DNA of 41,918 nt from Deltaproteobacteria bacterium (GTDB lineage: Bacteria; UBA10199; JADGCS01). Below, piece by piece: positions 17,137 to 25,327 of this stretch. Positions within the stretch are counted from its first letter, which is position 1; each line of letters opens with the position of its first letter. The DNA lies in NCBI GenBank assembly GCA_015228875.1, contig JADGCS010000030.1, positions 1 to 41,918 on the forward strand. Direction: 5' to 3'. Both the position numbers and the translations under genes were made by a program. Below the pieces are notes generated by a model, which made no database searches, was not told the origin of the DNA, and was given only the letters and a program-made list of their open reading frames with translations.

Positions 17137-17394
17137 TTACCTGTAAGCTTCCTTTCTGTGCGCAACTTTTACAACCACCACCACCAGCACATCGTCCTGA
17201 ATGGAATACACAATACGGTAATTGCCCTGACGAATCCTGTATTTTTCTGAGCCAGACAGCTTGATACAACCCTCTGGTCTGGGGTTATTTGCAAGCCCCC
17301 TGATTTTACTAACAGCGCGCTTGAGATCTTTTTTGGGAAGGTGCTTAAGCTCTTTGACGGCTGACGGTTTGATCTTGACTTTATAAGAGTCCAT
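17137..17394 (-). CDS. RelE/ParE-family toxin
   Basis: An 85-residue basic protein of the RelE/ParE superfamily. It shows the usual order: KIKPSAVKELKHLPK (first helix), IRGLANNPRPEGCIKLSG, then YRIRQGNYRIVYSI and a C-terminal HRKEAYR. RelE-type toxins cleave mRNA on the ribosome; ParE-type act on gyrase. The conserved Arg and Tyr near the C-terminus favour an mRNA-interferase-type member. Its start overlaps the antitoxin stop by 14 bases, the classic antitoxin-first arrangement. Confidence 0.88.
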   Translation of the reverse strand: MDSYKVKIKPSAVKELKHLPKKDLKRAVSKIRGLANNPRPEGCIKLSGSEKYRIRQGNYRIVYSIQDDVLVVVVVKVAHRKEAYR

Positions 17395-17620
17395 CTTTTT
17401 TCATTTCTTTCACGACCTTTTCAAAATCAAGATCGGGCTCTCTTGCCCTTTTTTCGAAGGCGAGAAGATCTTCGGCGTCTTCTGCAAGGCTTAAACGCAC
17501 AGCCTCGCAGACAAGTTCTGACAAGGGGCGTTCTGTTTCGAAGGACTTTAATTTGATGGCCCTCAAAATGACAGGATCAAAATAAACGGTAACCCTTTTT
17601 GTTTTTTCTTGGGGTTTCAT
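17381..17620 (-). CDS. Ribbon-helix-helix antitoxin
   Basis: A 79-residue protein. The N-terminus KRVTVYFDPVILRAIKLKSFETERPLSELVCEAVRLSL has the RHH strand-helix-helix pattern (residues 8-45), and an acidic C-terminal tail would wrap the toxin. It should neutralise the RelE-like protein encoded by the overlapping downstream gene and repress their shared promoter. Two perfect palindromes lie directly upstream of its start, as expected for autoregulation. Confidence 0.85.
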   Translation of the reverse strand: MKPQEKTKRVTVYFDPVILRAIKLKSFETERPLSELVCEAVRLSLAEDAEDLLAFEKRAREPDLDFEKVVKEMKKDGLL

Positions 17621-17623
17621 CAG

Positions 17624-17653
17624 GTGTTATTTTAACACTAAAGCGTTATAACG
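17624..17653 (-). promoter_or_regulatory. Probable toxin-antitoxin operator palindromes
   Basis: Two perfect inverted repeats just before the antitoxin start: GTGTTA-TTT-TAACAC (17624-17638) and CGTTATAACG (17644-17653). RHH antitoxins bind such short palindromes, so these are the likely operator of the operon. Confidence 0.55.
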
Positions 17654-17682
17654 TCAAAACGTTTTTTACAGGCCTTGCGCCC

Positions 17683-19548
17683 TCACGCCTCAATCCCAAA
17701 TTTTGACAGCACCTTTCTGGTGGGGATGCCGTTGGCATCGTAGCCGCGCTGCTTGTAATAATTTTTTAACAGTGCCTCTAAGGGAACAGCCCTCTCTTCG
17801 GGGTCGCATTCCCTGCCCTCGAACAGCATGCGGTCGGGCAGTGTGTCATCCTTTTTGGTGATCCCCTCGCGGGTGTTCATAAGCCTCTCCAGAAGATGAA
17901 TGCGGTTGCCCGCCCCAATAAACTCGCTGTTGGAAATTTTAATCCCCGTCACGGTCTTGTACAGATTGGTGTAGATGCTAAAGTCGACAAGATTAACGGC
18001 AATCTCGGGAATATTTTGCATCAGACAACCCAGCACAGCATCCGGTGTGTACTTGGTCATCGGGACCTCCAGCGTGTAGGCAAAGGCCGTAAATTGACAG
18101 GTGTGCATCGAGTTGACACAGCAGTTCAGGTTTTCAAAAAAATGAACAAAGTCCGCCTTGGCCCTGATGGTGTAGGGTTTGAGCAGTTTAAAAAAGGTCT
18201 CCATCGCAAAAATGGCAGTCGACAGGTGGCACGCCCCGCGGTTCGCCACCGCATAGGAAAGCCCCTGTCCAAAACTGCCGCGCGGGTCGTAGGCAGGAAG
18301 CTCAAGCCCCTTAACCTGTATCGCAAAATGCTCCCCTCCGTATTTTTGTGAGAGCAGGCGTGTGCCAAGCCCCATGTCTTTGCCGAGTCCCCTGCCCAGG
18401 GCAATGTCCTCAAGGGCCTGCGTGACCTCTTGAGCCGAACCAAATTTGAGATTACTTTTTATCAATCCCTTTTCGGTTGCCTCCATCACCCATGCGAGCA
18501 CACCTCCCGCGGAGATAGTGTCCATACCCATTTCCCCGCACAGCTCGTTCCACAAAGCCAGGGCCTCTGTGTCAAATATTTCCAGGTTTGATCCCATAAG
18601 ACCCACGGTCTCATACTCGGGGACCACGCGCTCTTTGCCCTGATAGCCACCCTTTTTGCCGCAAAGGATCGTACACGGCCTGCATGTGTGATGTTTGGTT
18701 TTGTGTTTCGCCTTGACCTCTTCGCCCGAGATGAGATGGGCGTCGTCTGATCTGCCCTTTGTAAAATTTTTCACCGGAAGAATTCCCTCGGCGTTACACC
18801 TGTTGACATTGGTCGATGTACCGTAACTTCTGTAAAGGTTGGCGGTAAAATCGTTTGAATTGATGTAATCCGTGGCCTTTTTTTTGATTTTTTTAAATTC
18901 CTCCAGACGTGCCGGTACAATTTTATACACACCACCTATGGCAAGCACGGCCTTTAAATTTTTTGCCCCCATCACGGCACCCTGACCGCCGCGGCCCAGA
19001 TAGCGGTGGCCAGATACAATGTTGGCATACCTGACAAGATTTTCACCGGCAGGACCAATCACAAGCGCGGCCCCCTTTGCCCCCAGCTCTTTCTGCGTCT
19101 CTGATGTTGTCTTACCCCAGAGATGCCCTGCCGATTTAAACTCTACACCGGTCTCGGTAATCACAAGATAGGTTGGTTTTTTTGATTTGCCTTTGATCAG
19201 CAGGCCGTCCCACCCTGCGGTCTTGAGCTGCATGCCAAAGGGACCGCCGCAAGACGAGTGTGTAAATATATTTGTAAGGGGCGATTTTGTAACCGAAGAA
19301 TACCTGCCCGAACAGGGGGCACCCGTCCCCATGAGAATGCCCGGCATGATGGCAATGATATTATCAGGACCTAAAGGATCTGTCTTTGGTTTCATGCGGT
19401 CGTAAAGAAGTTTAATGCCAAGGCCCTTGCCTCCAAGATAGAGGCGTCTTTCTTCTTCTGTAACCTGATACACCTTAAAATTTTCTTTTGTCAGATCAAC
19501 CTCAAGCACCTTGTTGCTCGTGCCGATAATTTCTTTTTCATTCGTCAT
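17683..19548 (-). CDS. Tungsten-dependent aldehyde:ferredoxin oxidoreductase
   Basis: A 621-residue AOR-family enzyme that oxidises aldehydes to acids with ferredoxin (or reduces acids), using a bis-pterin tungsten cofactor and a 4Fe-4S cluster. The N-terminal domain (residues 10-210) shows LGGKGLGIKLLYD, GAPCSGRYSSVTKSPLTN and SSCGGPFGMQLKTAGWDGL. Cluster ligands are Cys289, Cys292 and Cys296 in HTCRPCTILCG, plus a later Cys in NCCVNSMHTCQF. The length is normal. AGGGGGG precedes ATG 19548, which overlaps the upstream MobA-like gene by 11 bases, indicating one transcript. The substrate is not determined by sequence. Confidence 0.93.
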   Translation of the reverse strand: MTNEKEIIGTSNKVLEVDLTKENFKVYQVTEEERRLYLGGKGLGIKLLYDRMKPKTDPLGPDNIIAIMPGILMGTGAPCSGRYSSVTKSPLTNIFTHSSCGGPFGMQLKTAGWDGLLIKGKSKKPTYLVITETGVEFKSAGHLWGKTTSETQKELGAKGAALVIGPAGENLVRYANIVSGHRYLGRGGQGAVMGAKNLKAVLAIGGVYKIVPARLEEFKKIKKKATDYINSNDFTANLYRSYGTSTNVNRCNAEGILPVKNFTKGRSDDAHLISGEEVKAKHKTKHHTCRPCTILCGKKGGYQGKERVVPEYETVGLMGSNLEIFDTEALALWNELCGEMGMDTISAGGVLAWVMEATEKGLIKSNLKFGSAQEVTQALEDIALGRGLGKDMGLGTRLLSQKYGGEHFAIQVKGLELPAYDPRGSFGQGLSYAVANRGACHLSTAIFAMETFFKLLKPYTIRAKADFVHFFENLNCCVNSMHTCQFTAFAYTLEVPMTKYTPDAVLGCLMQNIPEIAVNLVDFSIYTNLYKTVTGIKISNSEFIGAGNRIHLLERLMNTREGITKKDDTLPDRMLFEGRECDPEERAVPLEALLKNYYKQRGYDANGIPTRKVLSKFGIEA

Positions 19549-20062
19549 AACCCCCCCTGTTTTTGTCTTCGATCAAGACATACTTCACCCTGCACAAAGG
19601 CAGGAGTTCTTTTAACTGCATCTCTCCCCGTAAAAAAAGCTGTTCTATTTTTTTAAGAACACCCTTGCGATAAATGGCAAAAAAAAGTTTTTTCTCTGCG
19701 GCATGCGTAACGGGAATCACCACCTCTGTGTCTTTTTTTATGGCGCCAAACATTTCATCAACCAAACTCTTATTTATGGAATTGATGTGGGGCAGGATCA
19801 CCAGATTATCCTCGTGACTCGAGGCGTCTAATGCCGAATAAATGGCCATCAGAGAACCCTGATGCTTCACACGATCCGGCACCACCCTTATCCCTTCAAT
19901 CCGGTAATCATCTGTTTCGTTGGCGCTGATCATCACCTCTTCAAAAAGAGGTTCTACCAGGGCGACCGCCGTTAACACTGACGCATGCAGCGCCTTGCAG
20001 TTCACACCCTGTCCGCCAGCAAGCACAACCGCGCAGGCCTTATGTCTTTGGTTCTGTGGCAT
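19538..20062 (-). CDS. Degenerate MobA-like nucleotidyltransferase
   Basis: A 174-residue protein whose start (ACAVVLAGGQG) matches the MobA-like NTP transferase fold, which attaches nucleotides to molybdopterin. The usual RMGxDK segment after LAGG is altered to GVNCKAL, and the later Asp-Pro metal site reads LPHINS. Catalysis may therefore be lost or changed. A Rossmann-like alternation continues (EVMISANETDDY, DNLVILP, EVVIPVTH). Coding overlap with the AOR gene suggests a role in tungstopterin maturation or insertion for that enzyme; this is inference. AGGAGAGG lies upstream of the start. Confidence 0.65.
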   Translation of the reverse strand: MPQNQRHKACAVVLAGGQGVNCKALHASVLTAVALVEPLFEEVMISANETDDYRIEGIRVVPDRVKHQGSLMAIYSALDASSHEDNLVILPHINSINKSLVDEMFGAIKKDTEVVIPVTHAAEKKLFFAIYRKGVLKKIEQLFLRGEMQLKELLPLCRVKYVLIEDKNRGGYDE

Positions 20063-20394
20063 GGTCTTAATACCGTACCTCTCCTACATATTTGTTTTTT
20101 TTTCAATGTGTTTGAATGTCGTGGGGAGCCCCCCGAAATGCTGGAAGGTTGATGGAAGTGGAGTAATGAAGAACCCCGCAGCAAGCTGCGGAGTATCAAT
20201 CCGAGAAAATCCTCACGTTACGCCCCAAGGGGCGGGGAATTTAACCCCCATCTGGGGGTTAAAATTTTTCTTCGGATGATGGTGTTTCGGGCCGAGCTGT
20301 TTCGGTGGTGATGAGCGTAAATAATTTACCCTCGACCTCTGATCGAGGGACGCGCGGCGTGCATAAGTCAGTCATAATTTACCAAAGTATATTA
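20063..20394. other. Intergenic region with palindromes, no gene seen
   Basis: About 330 bases between the MobA-like gene start and the end of the unknown gene at 20395. It carries the structured element 20176-20280 (listed separately), a further hairpin CCCTCGA / TCGAGGG at about 20330-20350, and two copies of ATAATTTACC. I see no credible ORF. Confidence 0.6.
20176..20280. repeat. Palindromic structured element
   Basis: A hairpin CCGCAGC-AA-GCTGCGG (20176-20191) is followed by a larger structure (20195-20280). An outer stem, ATCAATCCGAGAAAAT with its bulged complement, encloses GCCC-CAAG-GGGC and the perfect 10-bp hairpin TTTAACCCCC / GGGGGTTAAA (20240-20263). The shape, an outer stem around two hairpins, is like the 7372 element, but the sequence is unrelated. 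There is no second copy in this window. Confidence 0.65.
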
Positions 20395-21177
20395 TTAGCG
20401 ACTCGCCTGGACCTGCCCCTCTTGGACCCGACTGTCCCTGATCTGCTTGATCAAGCAACGGGTTGCCTCGATAAGGGCTATCTCCCCTGTATCTGCAGGC
20501 AGTTTAATTTTGAATACCCTGCCGTCATACTCAATCCCTGCCTGAAAAAAATCAGAACCAAGGCCTAATTCAGGTGCAGCCGGTAACCGCCACAGGCCCA
20601 CCCTGCCATTGATACCAGCCTCCCGCAAAAAATCCTTTGCGGCCTCTTGGGCGGCCACTGCCACCTCGCCCACATTGGCATCGATATTAACACCCACCGC
20701 ATCCGATGCGGCACAGGTTTGTGTCTGGGGGGGATTTTTTTCAACATCACAAATCAACTGATGGGCCGCTCTTATAGCCGCGATCCCGCCGTTCATGCCA
20801 GCACTTTTAGTAAAATAGACCTTACAACCCTCAGCTAAAGTAAAGGTGGCTGCAACAAATGTGCTCACCCCCGCTCCAAAGGGGTCTGCATCGACCTGTT
20901 TCCAGACCCTAAAAACACCGGGTGTTTTATTTTTAAATAATAATTTTACCTCAGCCTGCTCAACTGCTCTCAATCCAAGTTTGGGATCTATGACAACCTG
21001 ACTCTCGAAGCCTGTGGGGGTTGTCCCACCCCCCTCTGCAGGGACAGGTGCCGTTGGAACGGCAGCGGGCGCCGCAGGGGCCACACCAAGACCCGCTGGG
21101 TCGGCTGCTGCAAGTTGTTGAACCGGTTGAATTGTACATGCGATTGGATTTGTGCAAGTGGTTGGACCATCTGCCAT
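20395..21177 (-). CDS. Unknown 260-residue protein
   Basis: I do not recognise this protein. Residues 1-60 are Pro/Ala/Gly-rich and disordered-looking, with a short Cys pair (TTCTNPIACT). The rest is a mixed alpha/beta domain. It contains two similar blocks: VFRVWKQVDADPFGAGVSTFVAATF followed by AAIRAAHQLICDV, and VGLWRLPAAPELGLGSDFFQAGI followed by ALIEATRCLIKQI, so an internal duplication is likely. There is no signal peptide or membrane helix. The start at 21177 has GGGAGG five bases upstream, supporting a real gene. It appears monocistronic, flanked by repeat-rich spacers on both sides. Confidence 0.7.
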   Translation of the reverse strand: MADGPTTCTNPIACTIQPVQQLAAADPAGLGVAPAAPAAVPTAPVPAEGGGTTPTGFESQVVIDPKLGLRAVEQAEVKLLFKNKTPGVFRVWKQVDADPFGAGVSTFVAATFTLAEGCKVYFTKSAGMNGGIAAIRAAHQLICDVEKNPPQTQTCAASDAVGVNIDANVGEVAVAAQEAAKDFLREAGINGRVGLWRLPAAPELGLGSDFFQAGIEYDGRVFKIKLPADTGEIALIEATRCLIKQIRDSRVQEGQVQASR

Positions 21178-21549
21178 AACGACCTCCCTTTCACAGAGTT
21201 ATCGTCATAAAATCAACAGGAGTTGTCAGAAATAAAAAATAATCACAAACCATGGGCAAAATAAGGCAGGCCACCCCACCCAATGTCACACATTGTTAAC
21301 CCGTGTCTTGTCGTATTTAAAGAAATCTACGTGGCACCTGGTGTTGTTTCTACACATTGTATGGGACTGTTGAAAAATGGTAATTGCGTCATTGCGAGCG
21401 CACGTAGTGAGCGCGACAATCCCGTAATTTCGAGCACTTCTGGATTGCCGCGCTGCGCTCGCAATGACGTTTGGGGCATTTTTCAACACACACACATTGT
21501 ATTGTTTTAAAAGTTATTTTATACAAGCTTAAGGAAAAGGAGATGACTT
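21178..21549. other. Intergenic region holding a MITE-like repeat, no gene seen
   Basis: About 370 bases between two divergent genes. The right half is filled by the inverted-repeat element 21368-21488. The left half should contain promoters of both genes, but none can be assigned clearly. Three copies of CACATTGT occur (near 21287, 21353 and 21493). Confidence 0.6.
21368..21488. mobile_element. MITE-like palindromic element (CGTCATTGCGAG type)
   Basis: 121 bp with perfect 12-bp terminal inverted repeats, TGTTGAAAAATG and CATTTTTCAACA. Inside lies a second 14-bp perfect inverted repeat, CGTCATTGCGAGCG and its complement (21387-21400, 21456-21469). The 11-bp direct repeat ACACATTGTAT flanks it at 21352-21362 and 21492-21502, separated by 5 and 3 bases. 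The CGTCATTGCGAG core recurs in many bacterial genomes as a dispersed palindrome (recalled knowledge). It contains no transposase. Confidence 0.7.
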
Positions 21550-22272
21550 ATGAAAAAAACACTCACAGTGATTACGGGAGCAAGTTCCGGTATAGGCGAG
21601 GCCGTAGCGAAGCGTTTTTCCGAAGAGGGGCACCCCCTGCTTCTTCTGGCGCGCAGGCTTGAACGCCTGGAGGCCTTAAATCTTCCCGAGACAATCTGCT
21701 CCAAAGTTGATGTCACAGATTCTGCAATGTTTTGCAGGGCTATCAGACAGGCCGAGGAAAAATATGGTCCTGTTGAGTGCCTTGTTAATAATGCCGGTGT
21801 AATGCTTCTTGGTGATGTGTCAATTCAAAATGCCAACGAGTGGAAGACCATGTTTGATGTTAACGTGCTGGCACTTTTAAACGGCATACAGGCTGTGCTG
21901 GGATCCATGAAAAAAAGAAAATCAGGCACAATCATCAATATTTCTTCGATTGCAGGCAGAAAAACATTTCCATCGCATGCGGCTTATTGCGGCACCAAGT
22001 TTGCTGTTCATGCCATCAGCGAAAATGTGCGTGAAGAAGTCGCAGGTTCGGGTGTGCGTGTGATCACAGTGGCACCGGGTGCAGTCGAGACAGAACTTTT
22101 AAGCCACACGACCAGCAATGAAATCAAAAATGGCTACGACGACTGGAAAAACTCGATGGGCGGGGTAATTGTTGCCGATGATATCGCGCGCTCTGTTATG
22201 TTTGCCTTTAATCAGCCACAAAATGTCTGTATTCGCGAGATCGTGATTGCGGCCACAAGGCAACAACCATAG
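21550..22272 (+). CDS. Short-chain dehydrogenase/reductase
   Basis: A 240-residue classical SDR with NAD(P) Rossmann fold. The cofactor loop is TGASSGIGEAVA (residues 8-19), and RRLE after the second strand suggests NADP preference. NNAGV is near 80, catalytic Ser lies in INISSIAG and the YxxxK motif is YCGTK. The C-terminal PGAVETEL loop is typical. Overall it resembles YdfG-type serine/3-hydroxy acid dehydrogenases, but the substrate is uncertain. AAGGAGATG eight bases before the ATG is an excellent ribosome binding site. It stands alone, convergent with def. Confidence 0.92.
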   Translation: MKKTLTVITGASSGIGEAVAKRFSEEGHPLLLLARRLERLEALNLPETICSKVDVTDSAMFCRAIRQAEEKYGPVECLVNNAGVMLLGDVSIQNANEWKTMFDVNVLALLNGIQAVLGSMKKRKSGTIINISSIAGRKTFPSHAAYCGTKFAVHAISENVREEVAGSGVRVITVAPGAVETELLSHTTSNEIKNGYDDWKNSMGGVIVADDIARSVMFAFNQPQNVCIREIVIAATRQQP

Positions 22273-22325
22273 ATTGATGTACAGGAATTTCTTTAAACAG
22301 GGGTATTGAAAAACAGCAGACAGGC

Positions 22326-22850
22326 TTATCCCGCCGCTCTGTCCCGGACCCTTTGTTTTTTGTATATCTCTCTTTTGAGTCTGGAAAGTTTGTCTGTTAA
22401 AAGTTTTCCAAGCAGGTGGTCCATTTCGTGCTGAACGCATACGGCAGAGAGATCGGATAACTTGTGGCTTTGCGGCCTGCCCTCTTTGTCAAGGGACTCG
22501 ACAATGATGTGTTTTGATCTTTCGACATCGATGAGGAGTTCGGGGCAGGAGAGACAGCCCTCTTCGTAAATGATGGTATCCTCACTGTGGATGATTATGG
22601 GATTTATAAACGCAATGGGATTGGGTTTTTTATTTTCGGGGTTGTCGGGGTCAACAATGTGTACGTCCATTACAAAGATATTGATATTTTCACCAACCTG
22701 GGGGGCCGCGAGCCCAATGCCTGTCTCGGATGTGTACATGGTTTCAAAAAGGCTGTTGATAAAGTCGGTTATTTTGGTGGTGACTTTTGCAACTGGGACG
22801 CTTGTCTTTTTAAGAAGTTTGTCGGGGTATGTGAGTATTGGCAAATACAT
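22326..22850 (-). CDS. def: Peptide deformylase
   Basis: A 174-residue metalloenzyme that removes the formyl group from new proteins. All three motifs are present: GIGLAAPQVG (44-53), EGCLSCP (98-103, ligand Cys99) and QHEMDHL (140-146, ligands His141 and His145, catalytic Glu142). It begins 14 bases after the priA stop, so the two are probably one operon, a common pairing. The C-terminal basic tail RLKREIYKKQRVRDRAAG is ordinary. Confidence 0.96.
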   Translation of the reverse strand: MYLPILTYPDKLLKKTSVPVAKVTTKITDFINSLFETMYTSETGIGLAAPQVGENINIFVMDVHIVDPDNPENKKPNPIAFINPIIIHSEDTIIYEEGCLSCPELLIDVERSKHIIVESLDKEGRPQSHKLSDLSAVCVQHEMDHLLGKLLTDKLSRLKREIYKKQRVRDRAAG

Positions 22851-22864
22851 AATTTCTCAACGGC

Positions 22865-24919
22865 TCATATCAGACTTTGAGGGTCAACATCAATCTGGTA
22901 TTGCACGCCTTTGGGTTTTCTTTTTTCGAGATCACCCTGCACATAATTGATGAGGTCTTTTATTTTAAGGCCTCTGCGCACCTTAAACAGAACGTGATAG
23001 CGGTATTTGCCCCGCACTTTTAAAATGGGCATTTCAGCGGGGCCAAGGATCTGGATGTCATCCGTGTTGGTTTTTTTTCTGACATGGTTTAAAAAAATAT
23101 TCCATTTGGATAAAAATTCCTTCAGTGTGTTTTTTTTGTTTGATAAAAAACGCCATTGTATAATGCGGGAAAACGGCGGGTAGTGAAGCAACTCCCTTAT
23201 CTTGAGTTCTTCGCTTGCAAATTCTTCATAAGATTGAGTCATGCCAAGCCTGATCGAACCGTGATCCGGCATCAGGCTCTGAATGATCACGTGCCCTTTT
23301 TTTTCGGACCTGCCGGCACGTCCCGCAACCTGAACGATGTTTTGAAAGGCCCTCTCTCCAGACCTGAAATCAGGCAAACCAAGGTGTGTGTCGATGCCAA
23401 GGATACCAACAAAACCGATGTTTCCAAAATCATGACCCTTGGTAATCATCTGTGTCCCGATGATCATGTCTATTTTATGGGACGCAAACTTGTTGAGGAT
23501 AGCGTTAAACTCCTTTGCTGTGGGGGCCGCATCGCTGTCGAGGCGCTCAATGACAAGGGAGGGGTGCATGGACTTTACTTCTTCGTAGATTGTTTCTGTT
23601 CCAAAACCAAGGAGGGTCAATTTTTTTTCGTGGCAGCACAGGCAGACCTCATCGAATTTGCGTTGGTAATCGCAGTAATGGCATTTCAGGATATTATTTT
23701 CCTTGTGGTACTTGAGCCCAACGCTGCAGTTTGGGCAAAGCTGGATCTCCTTGCATAAGACGCAGAAGGCGTTCTGTGCATAACCACGCTGTCCCACAAA
23801 CAAAAGAATCTGCTGTTTGTCTTTTGAGAAATGTTCGATGGCCTGATGAATGTTCTGCGAGACAAGAAAATGAGCCCCCGTCTGTTCCCTTTCTTTTTTT
23901 AAATCCACCACACGGATCTCGGGAAGCCTGGATTTTCCTATCCTGTTTTTAAGAGTGAATGCGTGATATTTTTTTTGATCGGCAAGGTAATAACTCTCAA
24001 GGCTGGGTGTTGCCGAACCAAGGACAACGGGTATCTTTAAAATCCCCGCCCTTGCAACAGCAAGGTCGCGGGCGTTGTATTTAAATCTCTCCTCCTGCTT
24101 ATAGGATGGGTCCTGCTCTTCATCGATAATGATCACACCAAGATCTTTGAGCGGGCAAAAAAGGGCCGACCGTGTCCCGATCATGACAACAGGTGCATCG
24201 TTGAGAGATCTCGTCCACTGGTTAAACCGCTGATTTTTTGTAAGCCCGCTGTGATAGACGAGGAGCCTGCCCTTAAAGTGGTGGTTGAGTCTGGCGAGCA
24301 TCTGCGGTGTGATCCCAATCTCGGGGACGAGAAACAGGGCTGACCGCTTTTTGGCAAAGGCGTGTTTGATAAGCTTGATGTAAATTTCTGTCTTGCCGGA
24401 GCCGGTGACCCCCTTGATGAGTGCGGGGTAGTATTGATCAAAGTTTTTTAAAATTTCATCATGAACGGCGTTTTGATCCGGCGTGAGTTCGACTGTTGTT
24501 GTTTTAAAGACTGAATCGATGGTGATTTCTTTTGATCTTATTTTTTTGTGGGTGTCGATATACTTGAGATTAAAGTAATAAGAAGGGACTGCCTGTGACA
24601 GAATTTGTCCCACGGGGGTGTGATAATAATCCGAGGCAAACTCGATCCATTTAAGATAGGAACGATCAAGTTTTAAACCGTTCACATCGTCTTCGAAGAC
24701 CCTGATGATGCTTTTGATTTTATCCCGACAGACGTTTTTGGTTGCTGTGTCTGTTTTACTTTCATCATCCATGCTGCCCAAGCAAAACCCAATCATCTGT
24801 TTACTGCGAAAGGGGACAAGGACCCTTGTGCCAGGAGAGACCAGAGGAACAAATTCTTCGGGAACCTTGTACGTAAAGGCAGTATTAACGGGGACATCGA
24901 TGGCAACGTGAATCAGCAT
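22865..24919 (-). CDS. priA: Primosomal replication restart helicase PriA
   Basis: A 684-residue 3'-5' DNA helicase that reloads the replisome at stalled forks. The order is a DNA-binding N-terminus, Walker A GVTGSGKTEIY (170-180), DEEQ (266-269) and helicase lobe 2. A zinc-binding insert has paired cysteines (CVLCKEIQLCPNCSVG, CHYCDYQ, CLCC), and the motif GRAGR lies near the end of lobe 2. The length is slightly short compared with the 730-residue E. coli protein but complete. The start at 24919 has no strong Shine-Dalgarno sequence. It is transcribed ahead of def. Confidence 0.96.
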   Translation of the reverse strand: MLIHVAIDVPVNTAFTYKVPEEFVPLVSPGTRVLVPFRSKQMIGFCLGSMDDESKTDTATKNVCRDKIKSIIRVFEDDVNGLKLDRSYLKWIEFASDYYHTPVGQILSQAVPSYYFNLKYIDTHKKIRSKEITIDSVFKTTTVELTPDQNAVHDEILKNFDQYYPALIKGVTGSGKTEIYIKLIKHAFAKKRSALFLVPEIGITPQMLARLNHHFKGRLLVYHSGLTKNQRFNQWTRSLNDAPVVMIGTRSALFCPLKDLGVIIIDEEQDPSYKQEERFKYNARDLAVARAGILKIPVVLGSATPSLESYYLADQKKYHAFTLKNRIGKSRLPEIRVVDLKKEREQTGAHFLVSQNIHQAIEHFSKDKQQILLFVGQRGYAQNAFCVLCKEIQLCPNCSVGLKYHKENNILKCHYCDYQRKFDEVCLCCHEKKLTLLGFGTETIYEEVKSMHPSLVIERLDSDAAPTAKEFNAILNKFASHKIDMIIGTQMITKGHDFGNIGFVGILGIDTHLGLPDFRSGERAFQNIVQVAGRAGRSEKKGHVIIQSLMPDHGSIRLGMTQSYEEFASEELKIRELLHYPPFSRIIQWRFLSNKKNTLKEFLSKWNIFLNHVRKKTNTDDIQILGPAEMPILKVRGKYRYHVLFKVRRGLKIKDLINYVQGDLEKRKPKGVQYQIDVDPQSLI

Positions 24920-25043
24920 GTGTTTATGGATAAAATCTGTTTGGCAGCCAAGCGACCTCTATTTCAAATGGTGAGAGGACGCAAGGGGTGTAAATATCAG
25001 GACCCGGGCAGTTTAGATGACCCGGCGATGCTGCCTCTCTGTC

Positions 25044-25211
25044 TCAAGGTTTGTCAGAAGAAGGAGAGCGGACTCTTTTGGTGGGATCGAGCTTGTTTGA
25101 GGCCTCCGGTTTTTTATTGACGAGAGGCCACTTGGAGGCAAAATAAACTTTTTTGGGTTTTTCGGTGTCTGGAACATCGATTCTCCCCTTGTATCTGTTT
25201 ATGTCTGTCAT
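25044..25211 (-). CDS. Small basic protein, 55 residues
   Basis: A short gene between the HEAT-like gene and priA on the same strand. The product begins MTDINRYKGRIDVPDTEKPK and continues with KVYFASKWPLVNKKPEAS. It is hydrophilic and rich in Lys and Pro, without a signal peptide. The ATG at 25211 has a very strong AAGGGGGG three bases upstream, which is the main reason to call it. I do not recognise the family. It may be cotranscribed with priA, which starts about 125 bases after its stop. Confidence 0.5.
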   Translation of the reverse strand: MTDINRYKGRIDVPDTEKPKKVYFASKWPLVNKKPEASNKLDPTKRVRSPSSDKP

Positions 25212-25327
25212 GTGCCCCCCTTGTTAAGAATCAACCCCCATTATACAGGAGTCATTATTGATCGTAAACTTTTTTTATAGGGATGGATTCGTGAACATGA
25301 TTGCTTAAGGTAGTGGTTTGTTACTGA

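Noticed and set aside
23156-23758. A 200-codon open frame opposite priA
   Set aside because: It lies wholly within priA on the other strand and has no ribosome binding site or recognisable domain.
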